Below the pieces are notes generated by a model, which made no database searches, had not been told where the DNA came from, and saw only the letters and a program-made list of their open reading frames with translations. A program made the translations under genes and the position numbers. From Ktedonobacter robiniae (GTDB lineage: Bacteria; Chloroflexota; Ktedonobacteria; Ktedonobacterales; Ktedonobacteraceae), in assembly GCF_016587375.1 (NCBI RefSeq), contig NZ_BNJG01000003.1, forward strand, positions 1,178,001-1,242,000: DNA of 64,000 nucleotides, written 5' to 3'. Below are positions 35,907-44,072 of the stretch, in pieces (position 1 is the stretch's first letter; each line of letters begins with the position of its first letter).

Positions 35907-36443
35907 TTAGTTAATCGCAATAACCCCCAGGGAGAGAAGCACGCGTAGCGCCTCTTCGGTGACATTGGCCTGTAAAGGAACCTCCTTCTTCAAGGACTCA
36001 ATATCCTTGCGGCTATCAATCGCCTCATAGACGGTCGAAAGCATTAACTTCTGCTTCGCGGACCACCCTCGCAAGAGTTCAAGATCCAATGGCGCAATCA
36101 CTTTCGGCACAGGCGTATTATATGTGGCATGCTCAAAGGTGTGCACAGCTTTCGCCGTCGAAGGTGGCGCGGGCAGGGGTGCAAGTTGCCAATCAAAGGG
36201 TCCGCGCTCGTCATCCACGGCAGCCAGGATAGTAGCCGAGATCGAGTGACGTCGACCCTCCCTGTCCTCAACATAAGAAGAGGTGACCTTCCCCTCAACC
36301 AGTTGAATATACCCCTTACACCGACCACGTATACCAGGAACATGCTGTAATTCTGCCCGGAGCACACCATTCTTTCGATAGCGCTCAAATAAGGTCAGAC
36401 TAAAACGCAACCCGACACTTGCATCAATGTGTTCCTTACCCAT
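35907..36443 (-). CDS. Conserved-looking hypothetical protein, possibly DUF4388-like
   Basis: A 178-residue soluble protein I cannot name. Residues about 25-90 alternate short strands with GKVTSSYVEDREG and a GPFDW turn, a pattern like the DUF4388 (PATAN-type) adaptor fold, in which a ligand- or partner-binding sheet precedes a helical part. The last 50 residues (LSTVYEAIDSRKDIESLKKE and so on) look like a winged helix. AGGG stands 7 nt before the ATG at 36441-36443. A role in signalling is a guess from the fold resemblance. Convergent with the HAMP-like gene. Confidence 0.55.
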   Translation of the reverse strand: MGKEHIDASVGLRFSLTLFERYRKNGVLRAELQHVPGIRGRCKGYIQLVEGKVTSSYVEDREGRRHSISATILAAVDDERGPFDWQLAPLPAPPSTAKAVHTFEHATYNTPVPKVIAPLDLELLRGWSAKQKLMLSTVYEAIDSRKDIESLKKEVPLQANVTEEALRVLLSLGVIAIN

Positions 36444-37006
36444 GCCAAGCCCTCTAACCCAAACTGTTCGACACTACTTCGATACATAGAATACCCTTGC
36501 TTCAAACCAAGTATGACACATAGCAGGCTATCTCTACCCCGTTAAACAGCCAGACACAACAAAAAACACCGTCTCACCTGCTAAAATGAATGTAACATAT
36601 TTGTATATATTAGTCCATTAAAGAAAAATGAATATTCCTCTTTTTTATTCATTGAAAGGTCATAAAAGGTTTAAACAGTAACAAGCTATTTCATATTTTT
36701 AGAGAATTTACGCTTTTTGATCAGCCTACAAAGCCATATCAGAGCAGTCGCGACATTCTCATCTCGAGAATGTCAGCCATTAGCTAGATGTATTTTTTTT
36801 CATTTTATGGTGCAGAAGAAGCTCAATTTTTCTTTTGCAAATAGTAAGAAAGTCATAACAACAGGTATTTTCTTTAAACTATATTTCATGTAGGAACCGT
36901 ACTTCTCTTGATGTAACTGCCAAATATCTATCCTACAACCCCTTCTGCTGACCCCTGGCCGTGGCATTACTTTCTCTATGAACATTTTGTAACTTGTAGA
37001 TAGCAT
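36444..37006. other. AT-rich intergenic region without a supported gene
   Basis: Over 500 nt with many T- and A-runs; it lies downstream of the LacI gene (minus strand) and upstream of the hypothetical gene (minus strand). A few short frames exist but with no ribosome-binding sites. I see no repeat, tRNA or structured RNA. Confidence 0.5.
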
Positions 37007-37069
37007 GATGCTGCTCAAGCACGCGTCTACATATAGACGTCATATGTAGACGCGTGCTTGAGCAGCATC
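37007..37069. terminator. 28-bp inverted repeat downstream of the LacI gene
   Basis: Arms 37007-37034 and 37042-37069 are exact complements with a 7-nt loop. It begins 14 nt past the LacI stop at 37083 (minus strand). It shares the word ACGCGTCTAC with the palindrome at 55328-55393. Confidence 0.75.
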
Positions 37070-37082
37070 GGTCGGATACCCT

Positions 37083-38108
37083 CTATGCCTTACCTGCAAT
37101 CGCTGTGGTCGAGCCGCGAACGTGCAGTTCTAGGGGAATAACCTCGCTATGCAGCTGTTCTAAAACTTCGAAATCGGCGAGTAAGACTTCGATGGCGCGC
37201 TTTCCCAGCGCAGCTGTGGGGATGGAGACCGTGGTAAGCTCTGGCGCGAGGGTTTGCGCGATGAGGCCATCGCCAAAGCCGACAATTGAGAGCTGGCGTG
37301 GCACCTCCCACCCTAGCTCAGCCGCCGCTTTATAGGCTCCAATCGCCAGCAGGTCATCGTCACAAAAAATCGCCGTGGGTGGCTCGGAGAGATGCAGCAG
37401 CTTGCGAGCCGCCTGAAGGGCCGAGGCAGGATTGAGAGCCGCACGTGCGGTATAGCGTGCCTCCAGGACAAGACCACGGAGCGCCAATTCCTGCTCATAG
37501 GTGCGCTGGCGCTGGCGAAAGGTCTCCACATTGACATCCGCCGCCAAGTGGGCAATCTGGCGATGACCAAGCCCAAACAGATGGCGCATAGCCGCCTGCG
37601 TGCCGCCAACGATGTCCAGGCTCAGCGAAGAGAGGCCAGTCCAGGTTTCATCTACAATAACGGCGCGTGAACGCAAGATGGCAATATCCATATCGCCGGG
37701 CGGGCGAACCGCGCATAAGACAAAGCCTTCAATAGAATGCGTGGTCAGAGCGTCCATCACGACACGCTGCCACTCCTGGTCATCACCCGTACTTACCAAA
37801 ATCACCGTATAGTTATGCAACCTCGCGGCCTGCTCGGCACCTTTCAACACGGCGGCAAAGAAGGGATTGCTCACATCTGGAATAACAAACGCGATAATGT
37901 TGGTATGTCCAAGGCGCAGAGTGCGCGCCACTGTGTTGGGGCGATATCCCATCTCCTCAGCTATACGCAAGACTTCCTGCTGCGTCTGAGGAGAGACACG
38001 TCCCGACGCTTTGCCCGCAAAGACAAGCGAGACGGTCGATTGCGAGACACCCGCTTTACGCGCGACATCGACGCTGGTAATACTCCTGCTCTCTTTTCCT
38101 CGTACCAT
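37083..38108 (-). CDS. LacI-family transcriptional regulator
   Basis: A 341-residue repressor-type regulator. The N-terminal helix-turn-helix and hinge are clear: ITSVDVARKAGVSQSTVSLVF (residues 10-30) and VSPQTQQEVLRIAEEMGYRPNTVARTL. The periplasmic-binding-protein-like domain follows from residue 65 (NIIAFVIPDVSNPFFAAVLKG), with CDDDLLAIGAYKAA and VSIVGFGDG-type motifs typical of sugar or nucleoside sensing members. AGAAGG lies before the ATG at 38106-38108. It is divergent from the EamA transporter gene, whose promoter carries a 14-bp palindrome with the central CG common in LacI operators, so that transporter is its most likely target. Confidence 0.93.
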   Translation of the reverse strand: MVRGKESRSITSVDVARKAGVSQSTVSLVFAGKASGRVSPQTQQEVLRIAEEMGYRPNTVARTLRLGHTNIIAFVIPDVSNPFFAAVLKGAEQAARLHNYTVILVSTGDDQEWQRVVMDALTTHSIEGFVLCAVRPPGDMDIAILRSRAVIVDETWTGLSSLSLDIVGGTQAAMRHLFGLGHRQIAHLAADVNVETFRQRQRTYEQELALRGLVLEARYTARAALNPASALQAARKLLHLSEPPTAIFCDDDLLAIGAYKAAAELGWEVPRQLSIVGFGDGLIAQTLAPELTTVSIPTAALGKRAIEVLLADFEVLEQLHSEVIPLELHVRGSTTAIAGKA

Positions 38109-38159
38109 GATGTACCTTCTCTTGCTTTAAGATGTGCTCATTGTAGCGCAAAGTGCTTT

Positions 38160-38224
38160 CGGTATAAAGGGTGCGTGATATCAGGCTGGCTACTCCAGCC
38201 TGATATCACGCACCCTTTATACCG
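38160..38224. terminator. 30-bp inverted repeat plus T6 between divergent genes
   Basis: Arms 38160-38189 and 38195-38224 are exact complements with a 5-nt loop, followed by ATTTTTT on the plus strand. Its place is odd: both neighbouring genes point away from it, so it would stop plus-strand transcripts before they reach the EamA promoter at 38237. Confidence 0.65.
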
Positions 38225-38236
38225 ATTTTTTCTCTA

Positions 38237-38265
38237 TTGACAAAGTCATACGTATGACGTACTCT
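38237..38265 (+). promoter_or_regulatory. EamA promoter with palindromic operator in the spacer
   Basis: TTGACA (38237-38242) is a perfect -35, followed by a 17-nt spacer and TACTCT (38260-38265) as a weak -10. Within the spacer lies the exact 14-bp palindrome GTCATACGTATGAC (38245-38258). A repressor bound there would block polymerase; the divergent LacI protein is the natural candidate. Confidence 0.6.
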
Positions 38266-38287
38266 ACAAGGAGAGAAGAGAAAGGAT

Positions 38288-39232
38288 ATGATGGTGAAAA
38301 TAAAGGGATTTCTGTTGACGCTCGCTACGGCGTGTATGTTTGGTCTGGGTGCGGTTCTGGGCAAAATGGCCTCTTCCGTACTCAATCCGTTGCTGGTAAC
38401 GTTCTTAAATTTCGCGGTGGGGGGTGGCTTGCTGCTTATTTTTCTCCTGGTACGCAGGATCGCTCTCTTTAAGCGCTTGGAGCGACGTGACTGGCTGAAT
38501 TTACTGTTGCTGGTGGTCTTTGGCACAACCCTGCCTGCCTGCTGTGTACTCTATGGACTCGCCTTGACCAGCGCCATCAAGGCTGGCTTTCTCATGCAGA
38601 TGCAGGGCATCTCGTCGGTCCTATTCGCGGTACTCTTCCTGCGCGAACGCCTGAACTGGAAACAGGTGGGGGGAATGTTGCTGCTCCTGCTTGGCAGCCT
38701 CTTTGTAGTTATGAAGACTACGCAAACGTCGATCTTGAGCGCCTTTAACCTGGGGGATATACTGGTTATTTTAGGGGCTATTGGCTTTGGCTATGCGATT
38801 CTCCCGGCAAAGGCACTAACAGGAAAAATAGATTCGCTGCCATTGACGGTCTGGAAGTTGTTGATCAGCGCCCTGATGATTCTGCCATTCCTCTCACTCC
38901 AGCCCACTGCCTGGCCGACATATCTGTCACCATTTCTGCTCTGGCTGCTGCCTGTTTACATTATTTCCAATTTCTGTATTGGCTATGTGACCCAGCAGGA
39001 GGGCCTCAAGTACCTGCAAGCCTGGGAGTCGGCAACAACGATGCAGAGTACGCCCATTTTTTCCACATTCTTCGCCATGCTTCTCCTGGGAGACAGCCTC
39101 TCGCTGCTGCAACTGGTTGGAGGCATCATTGTGCTTGCAGGTGGCTGCGTTATCGCCCTGGGCGGGGCAAACCTTTCGCGTAAGTCCCTGACACGCACCA
39201 GCCAGGTCGCACCAACAGGCCAGGAAATCTAA
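38288..39232 (+). CDS. EamA/DMT-family transporter
   Basis: A 314-residue membrane protein with ten hydrophobic segments arranged as two five-helix EamA halves (about residues 5-140 and 155-290). ATACMFGLGAVLGKM, SVLFAVLFLRERLNWKQ and the second-half counterpart STFFAMLLLGDSLSLLQLVGG are the usual repeat signatures of drug/metabolite transporters, generally exporters of amino acids or other small metabolites. Start at 38288 follows AGAAAGGAT; a second ATG is directly after it. Its stop overlaps the converging hypothetical gene by four bases. Control by the divergent LacI regulator is likely. Confidence 0.9.
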   Translation: MMVKIKGFLLTLATACMFGLGAVLGKMASSVLNPLLVTFLNFAVGGGLLLIFLLVRRIALFKRLERRDWLNLLLLVVFGTTLPACCVLYGLALTSAIKAGFLMQMQGISSVLFAVLFLRERLNWKQVGGMLLLLLGSLFVVMKTTQTSILSAFNLGDILVILGAIGFGYAILPAKALTGKIDSLPLTVWKLLISALMILPFLSLQPTAWPTYLSPFLLWLLPVYIISNFCIGYVTQQEGLKYLQAWESATTMQSTPIFSTFFAMLLLGDSLSLLQLVGGIIVLAGGCVIALGGANLSRKSLTRTSQVAPTGQEI

Positions 39233-39771
39233 ATGGTTTGCTCACGAAAAACCTTATGTGTCACCTCACGAAAATGCTCTAAATTGTGGAAATCTCCTGC
39301 TTTCTGGCTTTCTTCGATATATGTCAGCGCGTCCTGCGCCCATTCCTCTTGAATGGATTGAAGGTAGCTTACTGTAGAAGCAACGCCAGCTCCGACTAGA
39401 AACTGGACATCAAAACCGCACATGGTATCAAAGCTCGTGGTTTTGGCCTCCCACAAGAGACCTACATCCTCTACCTGGGCAAGAAGAGAGAGGAGGAAGC
39501 CACACAAACGGATGCTCTCATAAATGCACCAGGCATTTTCATGAAAAGTAATTTCTTGCTTCAGGAGAAAGCGGACGAGGGGCCAATCTCCTGGTGAGAG
39601 GGTTTTATGCAATTTTTCCAGGACCGCCAAACGGAACTCAGCATTTTGATCCCCTCTCTCTTCGGTATTAGGGAAAATTTCTTCTTTGTAGGCAACCAAT
39701 TGGAGTAGCTGTGGGGAAAGAAACTCGAACTGCGTGTTTCGAACCTCGCGAACAAAATCTTCTGCCTGCAT
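39229..39771 (-). CDS. Hypothetical protein, helical
   Basis: A 180-residue acidic protein that I do not recognise. It is predicted to be mainly alpha-helical with no signal peptide or membrane helix; Trp, Phe and Glu are frequent (FLLKQEITFHENAWCIYES, EDVGLLWEAKTTSFDT). The composition recalls small immunity- or SMI1-like proteins but no diagnostic motif is visible. AGAGAGG lies 5 nt before the ATG at 39769-39771. Its 3' end overlaps the EamA stop codon. Confidence 0.55.
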   Translation of the reverse strand: MQAEDFVREVRNTQFEFLSPQLLQLVAYKEEIFPNTEERGDQNAEFRLAVLEKLHKTLSPGDWPLVRFLLKQEITFHENAWCIYESIRLCGFLLSLLAQVEDVGLLWEAKTTSFDTMCGFDVQFLVGAGVASTVSYLQSIQEEWAQDALTYIEESQKAGDFHNLEHFREVTHKVFREQTI

Positions 39772-39872
39772 CTGGCCTCTCTTTTCTCCTGGTTCTTCTC
39801 AGCAAAACTCTCCCAGCAGTATACAGGCAACAAAGCAATTGCTCAAGCCGACAAGAAGCAAAAGAGCGTAAT

Positions 39873-39928
39873 CCCAGTAGCTACGTACGCAAGTAGCGGG
39901 TCCGCTACTTGCGTACGTAGCTACTGGG
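39873..39928. terminator. 27-bp inverted repeat downstream of the chitinase
   Basis: Arms 39873-39899 and 39902-39928 match exactly with a 2-nt loop (GT). It is 47 nt beyond the chitinase stop (minus strand, 39975). No T-run follows. Confidence 0.75.
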
Positions 39929-39974
39929 TTGCCTATGGCTTCACATCTATTGGTGAAACACAGAGGCGCGCGTG

Positions 39975-41507
39975 CTAGGGCAAAGAGTTGAGGTGCGGTT
40001 TGACAGTATTGGCGAAATTGTAGCTATTGGAGGCATCCCAGCTTATCGACCATGTCATTGCGCCGCGAATGCTTGGATAGGTCGTAGCCGGCTTGAAGGA
40101 GCCGCAATTTGTACCGTAAGCGAGGCAATCGAGCGCGGCATTGACCACCGAGGGCGAGACATAGCCGCTACCTGCTGCCGAGCTTGAGGCGGGTAGACCA
40201 AAGCCGACCTGGTCCGCGCGCAGTCCTCCCTGGAGTTGGATGCAGGCCAGGGCGGTCAGGAAATTCACGCTTCCCTGGGAGTACACATTGCCGTCGCAAC
40301 CCAGCATAGAACCGGAGTTATAGTACTGTGTATTGACGACGGTGAGGATATCTTTGATGTTGAGGGCCAGTTGGAAGTAGGTCCCGCTCGTGGATTGCAT
40401 ATCAATTGTCTGAGGAGCCAGGGTGATAATGAGGCTTGAGCCAACCTTGGTGGAGAGCTGACGCAATGCGCTCGCCATATAGGTCGCATTAAGCCCATTT
40501 TCAAAATCGATATCTACGCCATCGAAACCATACTGCTGGATCAGACTATAGACGCTGTTGGTGAAATTGGTCGCGCTCGTCGCATCATTGACCGTGACCG
40601 TTCCGTTCTGACCACCCACAGAGAGAATGACCTTTTTCCCCCTGGAGTGAAGCGTCGCGATATCGCTGGTAAACTGCGCATCGCTATAGCCACCAAGCGC
40701 GCTGGATAGGCCTGAATCGATGCTAAACGTTACGCCACCCGTCTTCGACGTATCGGCATTGGCGAAGGCCACGGCGATCAAGTCATAGTTTGCATTGACA
40801 TTGCTTAAGCGCAGAGGCGTAGCTCCATTAACGAAGTCCTGCCAGTAACCAGTCAGGATATGCTTGGGGAGGCTACCTCCACAGGTGGGACATGGGGTTG
40901 GAGTGGGCGTGGGCGTCGTGGTTGGGCTGGGCGTTGGGGTTGAGGTTGGAGTCTTTGTCGGAGTAGGAGTTGGCGTCGTTGGCGTTGGGGTAGGCGTGCT
41001 AGATCCCCCGGGACCGCTGAGCGTCACGTCGTCCACATAAACGTTCCCCTGCGCATACCAGCCATGCAGATAGATTGTTACGCTGGTAGCAGAAGCACCT
41101 GTGGTAAATGAATACGACAGCAGGGTATAGCTGCTGCTGCTAGTCCAGTTATTACTGTAGCCATTGACTCCAATATAAGCATAAGGGCCGTTTACATACG
41201 CGCTAAGCGTGTACGCGGTATTGGGCTGCACACTAATCGTCTGAGTACACTGACCGGTGGTAGAACTGCTGGGGGTAAGCTGGCCCGCGTAAGATCCACC
41301 ATGTACGGGAGTCGAGGTCACGACGTCCCCGGGATCACAGCTCCAGCTAGTGAGGTTGCCTGTTTCAAAACCAGGATTACTAACGAGGTTGTTTCCAGCG
41401 GCATGAGCCTGGGAAGGTTCATAAAAGAACGAAATAGCGCCAATGCTACTCCCTACAAGAAAGAGGGCGAAGGACATAAGCATGACGAGACGACGGTAAC
41501 GCAACAT
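39975..41507 (-). CDS. Secreted GH18 chitinase with N-terminal carbohydrate-binding-like domain
   Basis: A 510-residue secreted enzyme hydrolysing beta-1,4 linkages of chitin. A signal peptide (residues 1-36, ending SQAHA) is followed by a beta-sandwich resembling carbohydrate-binding modules (38-166; NLVSNPGFETGNLTSW), a Thr/Pro linker (170-207), and a GH18 barrel (213-510). The catalytic motif is complete: FDGVDIDFE with proton donor Glu336; KKVILSVGG and MTWSISWDASN are the other GH18 signatures. The start at 41507 is favoured by AAGGAG eight nt upstream and by the signal peptide; a longer frame reaches 41675. It is divergent from an AraC gene, a possible regulator. Confidence 0.93.
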   Translation of the reverse strand: MLRYRRLVMLMSFALFLVGSSIGAISFFYEPSQAHAAGNNLVSNPGFETGNLTSWSCDPGDVVTSTPVHGGSYAGQLTPSSSTTGQCTQTISVQPNTAYTLSAYVNGPYAYIGVNGYSNNWTSSSSYTLLSYSFTTGASATSVTIYLHGWYAQGNVYVDDVTLSGPGGSSTPTPTPTTPTPTPTKTPTSTPTPSPTTTPTPTPTPCPTCGGSLPKHILTGYWQDFVNGATPLRLSNVNANYDLIAVAFANADTSKTGGVTFSIDSGLSSALGGYSDAQFTSDIATLHSRGKKVILSVGGQNGTVTVNDATSATNFTNSVYSLIQQYGFDGVDIDFENGLNATYMASALRQLSTKVGSSLIITLAPQTIDMQSTSGTYFQLALNIKDILTVVNTQYYNSGSMLGCDGNVYSQGSVNFLTALACIQLQGGLRADQVGFGLPASSSAAGSGYVSPSVVNAALDCLAYGTNCGSFKPATTYPSIRGAMTWSISWDASNSYNFANTVKPHLNSLP

Positions 41508-41919
41508 AACAGCTCTCCTTGCATGAATGCGCGCAACAATACTTTCAGGTCCGCACCACCATTGGGCGGGCCACATATCCCGAGAACGCGATCCAGGCAA
41601 TATGCCTGCAATTATGGCTTTCTTGCCAATCATCGCGTAGATCTCATGCATAAGATCTATGCTAAGCATAGCCAAAACAAGGTTACGTTGTCAAGTCATC
41701 TAGACCAATAAATCAGGGAACATCCAATACTTCTCTCATAACCAGCCTCGGCTCGCTACGTAAGTCATTGAGTAAGGGTATGCATGCGGAAAATTGGGCA
41801 AAACTTAATTTTCCGCATACATGCTCTTACTCCTGAGTGCCGCAGGCGCGAAGGCAGGAATTCGTGATAAAATAAGCGCATCTTTGCTACAACTGTTCTT
41901 GCATAGAAAGATCTCTATT
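41508..41919. other. Chitinase/AraC divergent region
   Basis: No gene is supported here. It holds an imperfect inverted repeat at 41771-41831 (described separately) and AT-rich stretches around 41880-41910 that may be promoters. Upstream in-frame extensions of both neighbours enter this region but lack ribosome-binding sites. Confidence 0.5.
41771..41831. promoter_or_regulatory. 25-bp imperfect inverted repeat in a divergent promoter region
   Basis: Arms 41771-41795 and 41807-41831 pair with three mismatches or wobbles and an 11-nt loop; the inner 12 bp (ATGCGGAAAATT/AATTTTCCGCAT) are perfect. It lies between two genes that point away from it, so termination is not the obvious role. Confidence 0.5.
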
Positions 41920-42939
41920 ATGCTACTGGACTCAATCAATATCCCGATTTATTCTCTTAGTACATGTTCTGGTATACTCTGGCGCAATTCACAGGGTCTG
42001 ATCGGCTATGAGCCCCTAACTGCAAGAGAGAAATTCACGGGGATGCACCTCGATGATATGTATACCCTGGAGTTGGTCTGCCAGGGTATGCAGGAGATCT
42101 ATCTTGATGGGTGCTGGCGTCCTGTGCCTCCTCTACATGTTGTCTGGACGAGCCCCAGAATTATGCACGCGCATCGCACCTCAGGCGAGTTGGAAACCAT
42201 TTTCGCGCTCTTTCCATCGGCTATGGTCGAACATGTATGGGAAGAACTCTATGGAGGCTGCTCATTGCAGGTTCCACATGCCGCCATTCTTCCCTCTCCC
42301 CCTCAACTACAAAATGCGCTACACCATCTTCTACAAGAGGTTCGTAGCTGTAATCAGACCCCCGACTATATCATCTCCCTTCTTCTCCATCTTGCATTAG
42401 CAGAATTTCTGCGCCTTGCGGTTCAACCAACGCCGCCCGTTCCTTCAATTGCTACGCAGCCATTACCTCAAGAACGTATAAGTAGTGAGATGCTCCATGC
42501 TACCCAACTTTTGAAGGAGTCACATACCTGTTCTTCGCTCTCACTAGAATGTACAGCGCAATATGTTGGTCTAAGCGTGTTTCACTTCTCACGTCGCTTT
42601 AAACAGGAGGTTGGCATAACACCTGGTCACTATTTGCGCCAGCAGCGTTTGAATCATGCATTGCAACTTCTCTTTAGCACGACACTAAGCATGGAAGAAG
42701 TTTCTTATCTGAGTGGCTTTGGTTCAGCTCGCCAATTGACTGAAGCGTGTAAAGCCGCCTTCGGGCAATCCCCATCAACACTGCGTAAAGAGCGTGGTTT
42801 CTTCTTTCTTTCCAGCAATTCATCTCCTTCACTATATGTTTTGCCCTCTCCAGAGCATATCCATCCCTTGAGAGAGTCACAAGCGCTTCTCATCACTAAC
42901 GACGCCAAAGAGCAAAAATCCGTGGCAGAAGCGCAATAA
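41920..42939 (+). CDS. AraC-family transcriptional regulator
   Basis: A 339-residue regulator. The N-terminal half (to about 170) is a cupin-like ligand domain (LELVCQGMQEIYLDGCWRPV). The DNA-binding domain begins near residue 190 with two helix-turn-helix units: SLECTAQYVGLSVFHFSRRF and MEEVSYLSGFGSARQLTEACKAAFG, the AraC/XylS signature. A low-complexity tail of about 45 residues follows. The ATG at 41920 is chosen since the cupin starts there; a longer frame from 41821 begins inside the inverted repeat and adds no domain. It lies 85 nt upstream of a nitroreductase gene on the same strand and opposite the chitinase; either may be its target. Confidence 0.85.
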   Translation: MLLDSINIPIYSLSTCSGILWRNSQGLIGYEPLTAREKFTGMHLDDMYTLELVCQGMQEIYLDGCWRPVPPLHVVWTSPRIMHAHRTSGELETIFALFPSAMVEHVWEELYGGCSLQVPHAAILPSPPQLQNALHHLLQEVRSCNQTPDYIISLLLHLALAEFLRLAVQPTPPVPSIATQPLPQERISSEMLHATQLLKESHTCSSLSLECTAQYVGLSVFHFSRRFKQEVGITPGHYLRQQRLNHALQLLFSTTLSMEEVSYLSGFGSARQLTEACKAAFGQSPSTLRKERGFFFLSSNSSPSLYVLPSPEHIHPLRESQALLITNDAKEQKSVAEAQ

Positions 42940-43024
42940 AACGCGCGCCCTTTCCCTTTATAACCAATATAATTCTATCGTAACCACTCAGTTCTATCAT
43001 CAATGATAAAAGGGAAAAGGTATT

Positions 43025-43549
43025 ATGCAAGAAATAAAAGGCAAAGCACAGGTAGCAGAACTTATTCGTACACAGCGCGCAACACGCCAGTACAGCCAGC
43101 AAGCGGTATCAGAAGAGAATATCCGGACGATATTGAACGCGGGTCGGCGGGCGCAAAGCTCAAAAAATACTCAACCATGGCAATTCATCGTGGTTCGCGA
43201 CCGTGAGACACTCAAACAACTGGCGGAAGGCGGCATGTATGCTGCTCATGTGCCTCATGCCGCCTTTGCTATCGCACTTGTCACGTCGGAGGCTGGTCGT
43301 CCTAATTTTGATCTGGGACAGGCCGCTGCCTATTTGCAACTGGCCGCGTGGGATCTGGGCATTGGCTCATGCATTACCTGGATGCATTATCCGGAGAAAG
43401 CTAAAGAAGTGCTGCATGTTCCCGCTGACCTGGAATTTCACGTAGTTCTCTCCTTTGGCTATCCAGCACCGCAAGAGCATCCCCAGCCCCCCAAAAAGAA
43501 TGGGCGCAAGCTCTTTGATGAAGTGGTCCATTGGGAACGTTGGTCATAG
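43025..43549 (+). CDS. Nitroreductase family protein
   Basis: A 174-residue FMN oxidoreductase, shorter than the other nitroreductase in the window (26413). FMN-binding TQRATRQYS (residues 18-26), GRRAQSSKNTQPWQFIVV and YLQLAAWDLGIGSCITWM are the family marks. Such enzymes use NAD(P)H to reduce nitro groups, quinones or flavins. GGGAAAAGG precedes the ATG at 43025. The upstream AraC gene may control it. A hairpin with a T-run lies 60 nt after the stop. Confidence 0.88.
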   Translation: MQEIKGKAQVAELIRTQRATRQYSQQAVSEENIRTILNAGRRAQSSKNTQPWQFIVVRDRETLKQLAEGGMYAAHVPHAAFAIALVTSEAGRPNFDLGQAAAYLQLAAWDLGIGSCITWMHYPEKAKEVLHVPADLEFHVVLSFGYPAPQEHPQPPKKNGRKLFDEVVHWERWS

Positions 43550-43607
43550 AAACCCAATCCTACTAAACAATCTATGGCCTCTTTTTGTGAAGCATAAAAT
43601 AGACAGT

Positions 43608-43653
43608 AAAACAAGTGGCCTTCCGAACAATGCGTTCGTTGGCCACTTGTTTT
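43608..43653. terminator. 13-bp hairpin with T-run between convergent genes
   Basis: AAAACAAGTGGCC (43608-43620) pairs with GGCCACTTGTTTT (43641-43653); an inner CGAAC/GTTCG stem continues it. A-rich on one side and T-rich on the other, so it is a normal bidirectional terminator for the nitroreductase and the peptide gene. Confidence 0.8.
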
Positions 43654-43680
43654 TGGTGCTCACCATTGTTATGGTGTTTA

Positions 43681-43890
43681 CTATTGCTGGCCGTTACCGC
43701 CACTGCCCAGGAGGCCACCGAGAAGAGAGTCCAAGACAGAAAGCATGGGGAGTGATCCAAGCAGGTCGCCTCCAAGGCCACCTTCCACGCCTTCCAACTC
43801 CACATCATCTAATTCTCTCACCTGAGGCTCCTGTACAAAGGTTTCCTCGCTGGCATAGTTACGAGAGAAAAGATTTTTTACCCACTCCAT
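43681..43890 (-). CDS. Small peptide with double-glycine leader (bacteriocin/RiPP-precursor-like)
   Basis: A 69-residue peptide. The leader (residues 1-38) is acidic and ends VELEGVEGG, which fits the ELxx(I/V)xGG double-glycine site cut by C39-type peptidase-ABC exporters or related proteases. The predicted core (39-69) is hydrophobic and rich in Gly and Leu (LGGDLLGSLPMLSVLDSLLG), without Cys, so ordinary lanthionine or sactipeptide chemistry is not expected. AAAGGA stands 9 nt before the ATG at 43888-43890, and an inverted repeat plus TATAAT lie just upstream. Downstream of a NarL-type response regulator and a truncated kinase and ABC gene on the same strand. Antimicrobial or signalling role is inference. 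Confidence 0.7.
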   Translation of the reverse strand: MEWVKNLFSRNYASEETFVQEPQVRELDDVELEGVEGGLGGDLLGSLPMLSVLDSLLGGLLGSGGNGQQ

Positions 43891-43907
43891 GTGTGTCGTC
43901 CTTTCCT

Positions 43908-43941
43908 ATTATATCCAGGATTTTTGAATGTAACCTGGATA
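43908..43941 (-). promoter_or_regulatory. Candidate promoter/operator of the double-glycine peptide gene
   Basis: On the minus strand TATAAT lies at 43913-43908, 18 nt before the peptide start. TATCCAGG (43912-43919) and CCTGGATA (43934-43941) form an exact 8-bp inverted repeat with a 14-nt spacer that overlaps this box. The nearby NarL-type regulator could bind here. No good -35 is seen. Confidence 0.45.
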
Positions 43942-44072
43942 AAAAGCTGTATTTTTGTATGTGCTTGAAGCATCTCTCGAGCATTACTTGCTCTAAATCT
44001 AATTATACTTGCTCATGTAAATCATATTCTTTTATATATCTATAAGCGTTTAATATGGATAATTGTTTGTCT

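Noticed and set aside
43681..43890. Reading the double-glycine peptide as a lanthipeptide or sactipeptide precursor
   Set aside because: The core has no Cys, and no LanM, LanB/C or radical SAM gene is in the window; a linear bacteriocin or other GG-leader peptide fits better.
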